Assembly (NCBI GenBank): GCA_946623205.1
Contig: CAMOQV010000069.1
Span: forward strand, 1 to 6,327
Length of the DNA: 6,327 nucleotides
Source: an uncultured Clostridia bacterium
GTDB taxonomy: Bacteria; Bacillota; Clostridia; Christensenellales; UBA3700
Direction of reading: 5' to 3'
The notes beneath the pieces are model-generated. The model was not told the origin of the DNA. It saw only the letters and a list, made by a program, of their open reading frames with translations, and ran no database searches. The position numbers and the translations under genes were made by a program. Positions 5,652-6,327 of the stretch are shown in pieces; position 1 is the stretch's first letter, and each line of letters starts with the position of its first letter.

Positions 5652-6327
5652 GTATTTAGTAGTAGTTGCTATCTTAGTATGCCTAATTGGCGTTTGCTTT
5701 GTTGGATGTAAAGACAACGCTCGTGACGGCTCAGAGATAGTAACCGATATGATCGGCCGTGAAGTATCTGTTACTCCAGGTAGCTATTCAAGAGTAGTAT
5801 GCATTGGCGCAGGTGCATTAAGAATGTATTCATATGTTGGAGATGTTTCAAAACTATGTGGTGTTGAAGATATAGATAATACAACAGCACAAGGTAGACC
5901 AGCAATGTTTGATGGTGTGGCAAGACCATATCAAATCGCATTTGCAGACACATTCAATACTCTTCCATCTTGCGGAAAGGGTGGCCCACAAGCTCAAGCA
6001 GCTGAAGATGAATTGATTCTAGCTTGTAATCCAGATATTATTATTTCTGAATATGAAGATAAGACTTTAGCAGATACACTTCAATCAAAGATAGGCGTTC
6101 CTGTAATTGTTGTTAAGCAAGGTAATAGTGGCGTGTTTGACGAAAACTTTAAAAACACAGTAACACTTTTAGGTAAGATTTTTAATAAGGCAGAAAAGGC
6201 TATTGCATTAAATAACTTTATTGCATCAGAAAAAGCAGCAATTCAAGAAAAGGTTAAAGATGTAGAAGTTGCTTCTCAAAAGAAAGTATATATTTGTGGA
6301 CTTGGAAACTGGGGAACAACAAATGAA
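5638..6327 (+). CDS. ABC importer solute-binding lipoprotein, iron-siderophore/BtuF class (partial, 3' end missing)
   Basis: The first 230 residues are present; the frame is open to the right edge, and the family is usually about 320-380 long. The N-terminus is a lipoprotein signal: MKKIKY, a hydrophobic stretch at 7-22, and a lipobox-like FVGC with Cys24 as the probable lipidated residue. Phe at the -3 position is unusual but tolerated. The mature part opens with EIVTDMIGREVSVT (33-46), then RVVCIGAGALRM, CGKGGPQAQAAEDELILACNPDIIISEYED and IGVPVIVV, each in the position expected for the periplasmic-binding fold of metal-chelate receptors. GGAGG at 5626-5630 lies 7 nt before the ATG, inside the ATPase gene. 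It should capture the substrate at the outer membrane face for the adjacent permease. The ligand is not determinable from what is visible. Confidence 0.92.
   Translation, partial: MKKIKYLVVVAILVCLIGVCFVGCKDNARDGSEIVTDMIGREVSVTPGSYSRVVCIGAGALRMYSYVGDVSKLCGVEDIDNTTAQGRPAMFDGVARPYQIAFADTFNTLPSCGKGGPQAQAAEDELILACNPDIIISEYEDKTLADTLQSKIGVPVIVVKQGNSGVFDENFKNTVTLLGKIFNKAEKAIALNNFIASEKAAIQEKVKDVEVASQKKVYICGLGNWGTTNE

Noticed and set aside
1..6327. CRISPR array, tRNA or rRNA genes, insertion sequences, alternative genetic code
   Set aside because: I saw no regularly spaced repeats, no cloverleaf-like segments, no transposase motifs or terminal repeats. Every gene reads cleanly with the standard code (Trp as TGG, no in-frame TGA).

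Overview
The window is AT-rich and reads like the chromosome of a low-GC Gram-positive anaerobe, most likely a Bacillota/Clostridia-type organism. The evidence is codon choice rich in AGA, ATA and TTA, strong AGGAGG-like ribosome binding sites about 8 nt before starts, TATAAT-type promoters, an acyl-phosphate-dependent acyltransferase (PlsY family), a class II aldolase, and a lipoprotein-type solute-binding protein. All visible stops are TAA or TAG, Trp is encoded by TGG, and the standard code fits. The exact species cannot be read from the sequence.

Left part (1-1168): the lysine-rich C-terminal tail of an unidentified + strand gene meets a - strand class II fructose-1,6-bisphosphate aldolase (fba) across a hairpin that works as the fba terminator and possibly as a bidirectional one. 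Between fba and the next gene is a short divergent promoter region (1169-1285). It contains a perfect TGATAA-TC-TTATCA inverted repeat and -35 elements that may be shared by both directions.

Middle (1286-3098, + strand): an M29-family metallo-aminopeptidase is followed by a divergent PlsY-family integral membrane acyltransferase. The PlsY stop codon directly abuts the stop codon of a convergent - strand TetR/AcrR-type regulator (3099-3653), with no bases between them.

Right part (3654-6327): a 167-bp divergent regulatory region separates the TetR gene from a + strand ABC importer operon of the iron-siderophore/cobalamin/heme (FecCD-BtuCD) class. The order is ten-helix permease, ATPase, solute-binding lipoprotein. 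The genes overlap by 8 and 14 nt, which suggests translational coupling. The binding protein runs off the right edge. The permease should form the membrane channel, the ATPase should power it, and the lipoprotein should capture the substrate. The divergent TetR protein is the obvious candidate regulator, because inverted repeats sit on its own promoter. The cargo cannot be assigned from sequence alone.

Most of the window is ordinary housekeeping and transport content. The points most worth a second look are the altered motif 1 of the PlsY-like protein, the repeats in the two divergent promoter regions, the zero-gap convergent stops, and the unassigned substrate of a TetR-linked (not obviously Fur-linked) importer. 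I did not find an obviously new type of system.
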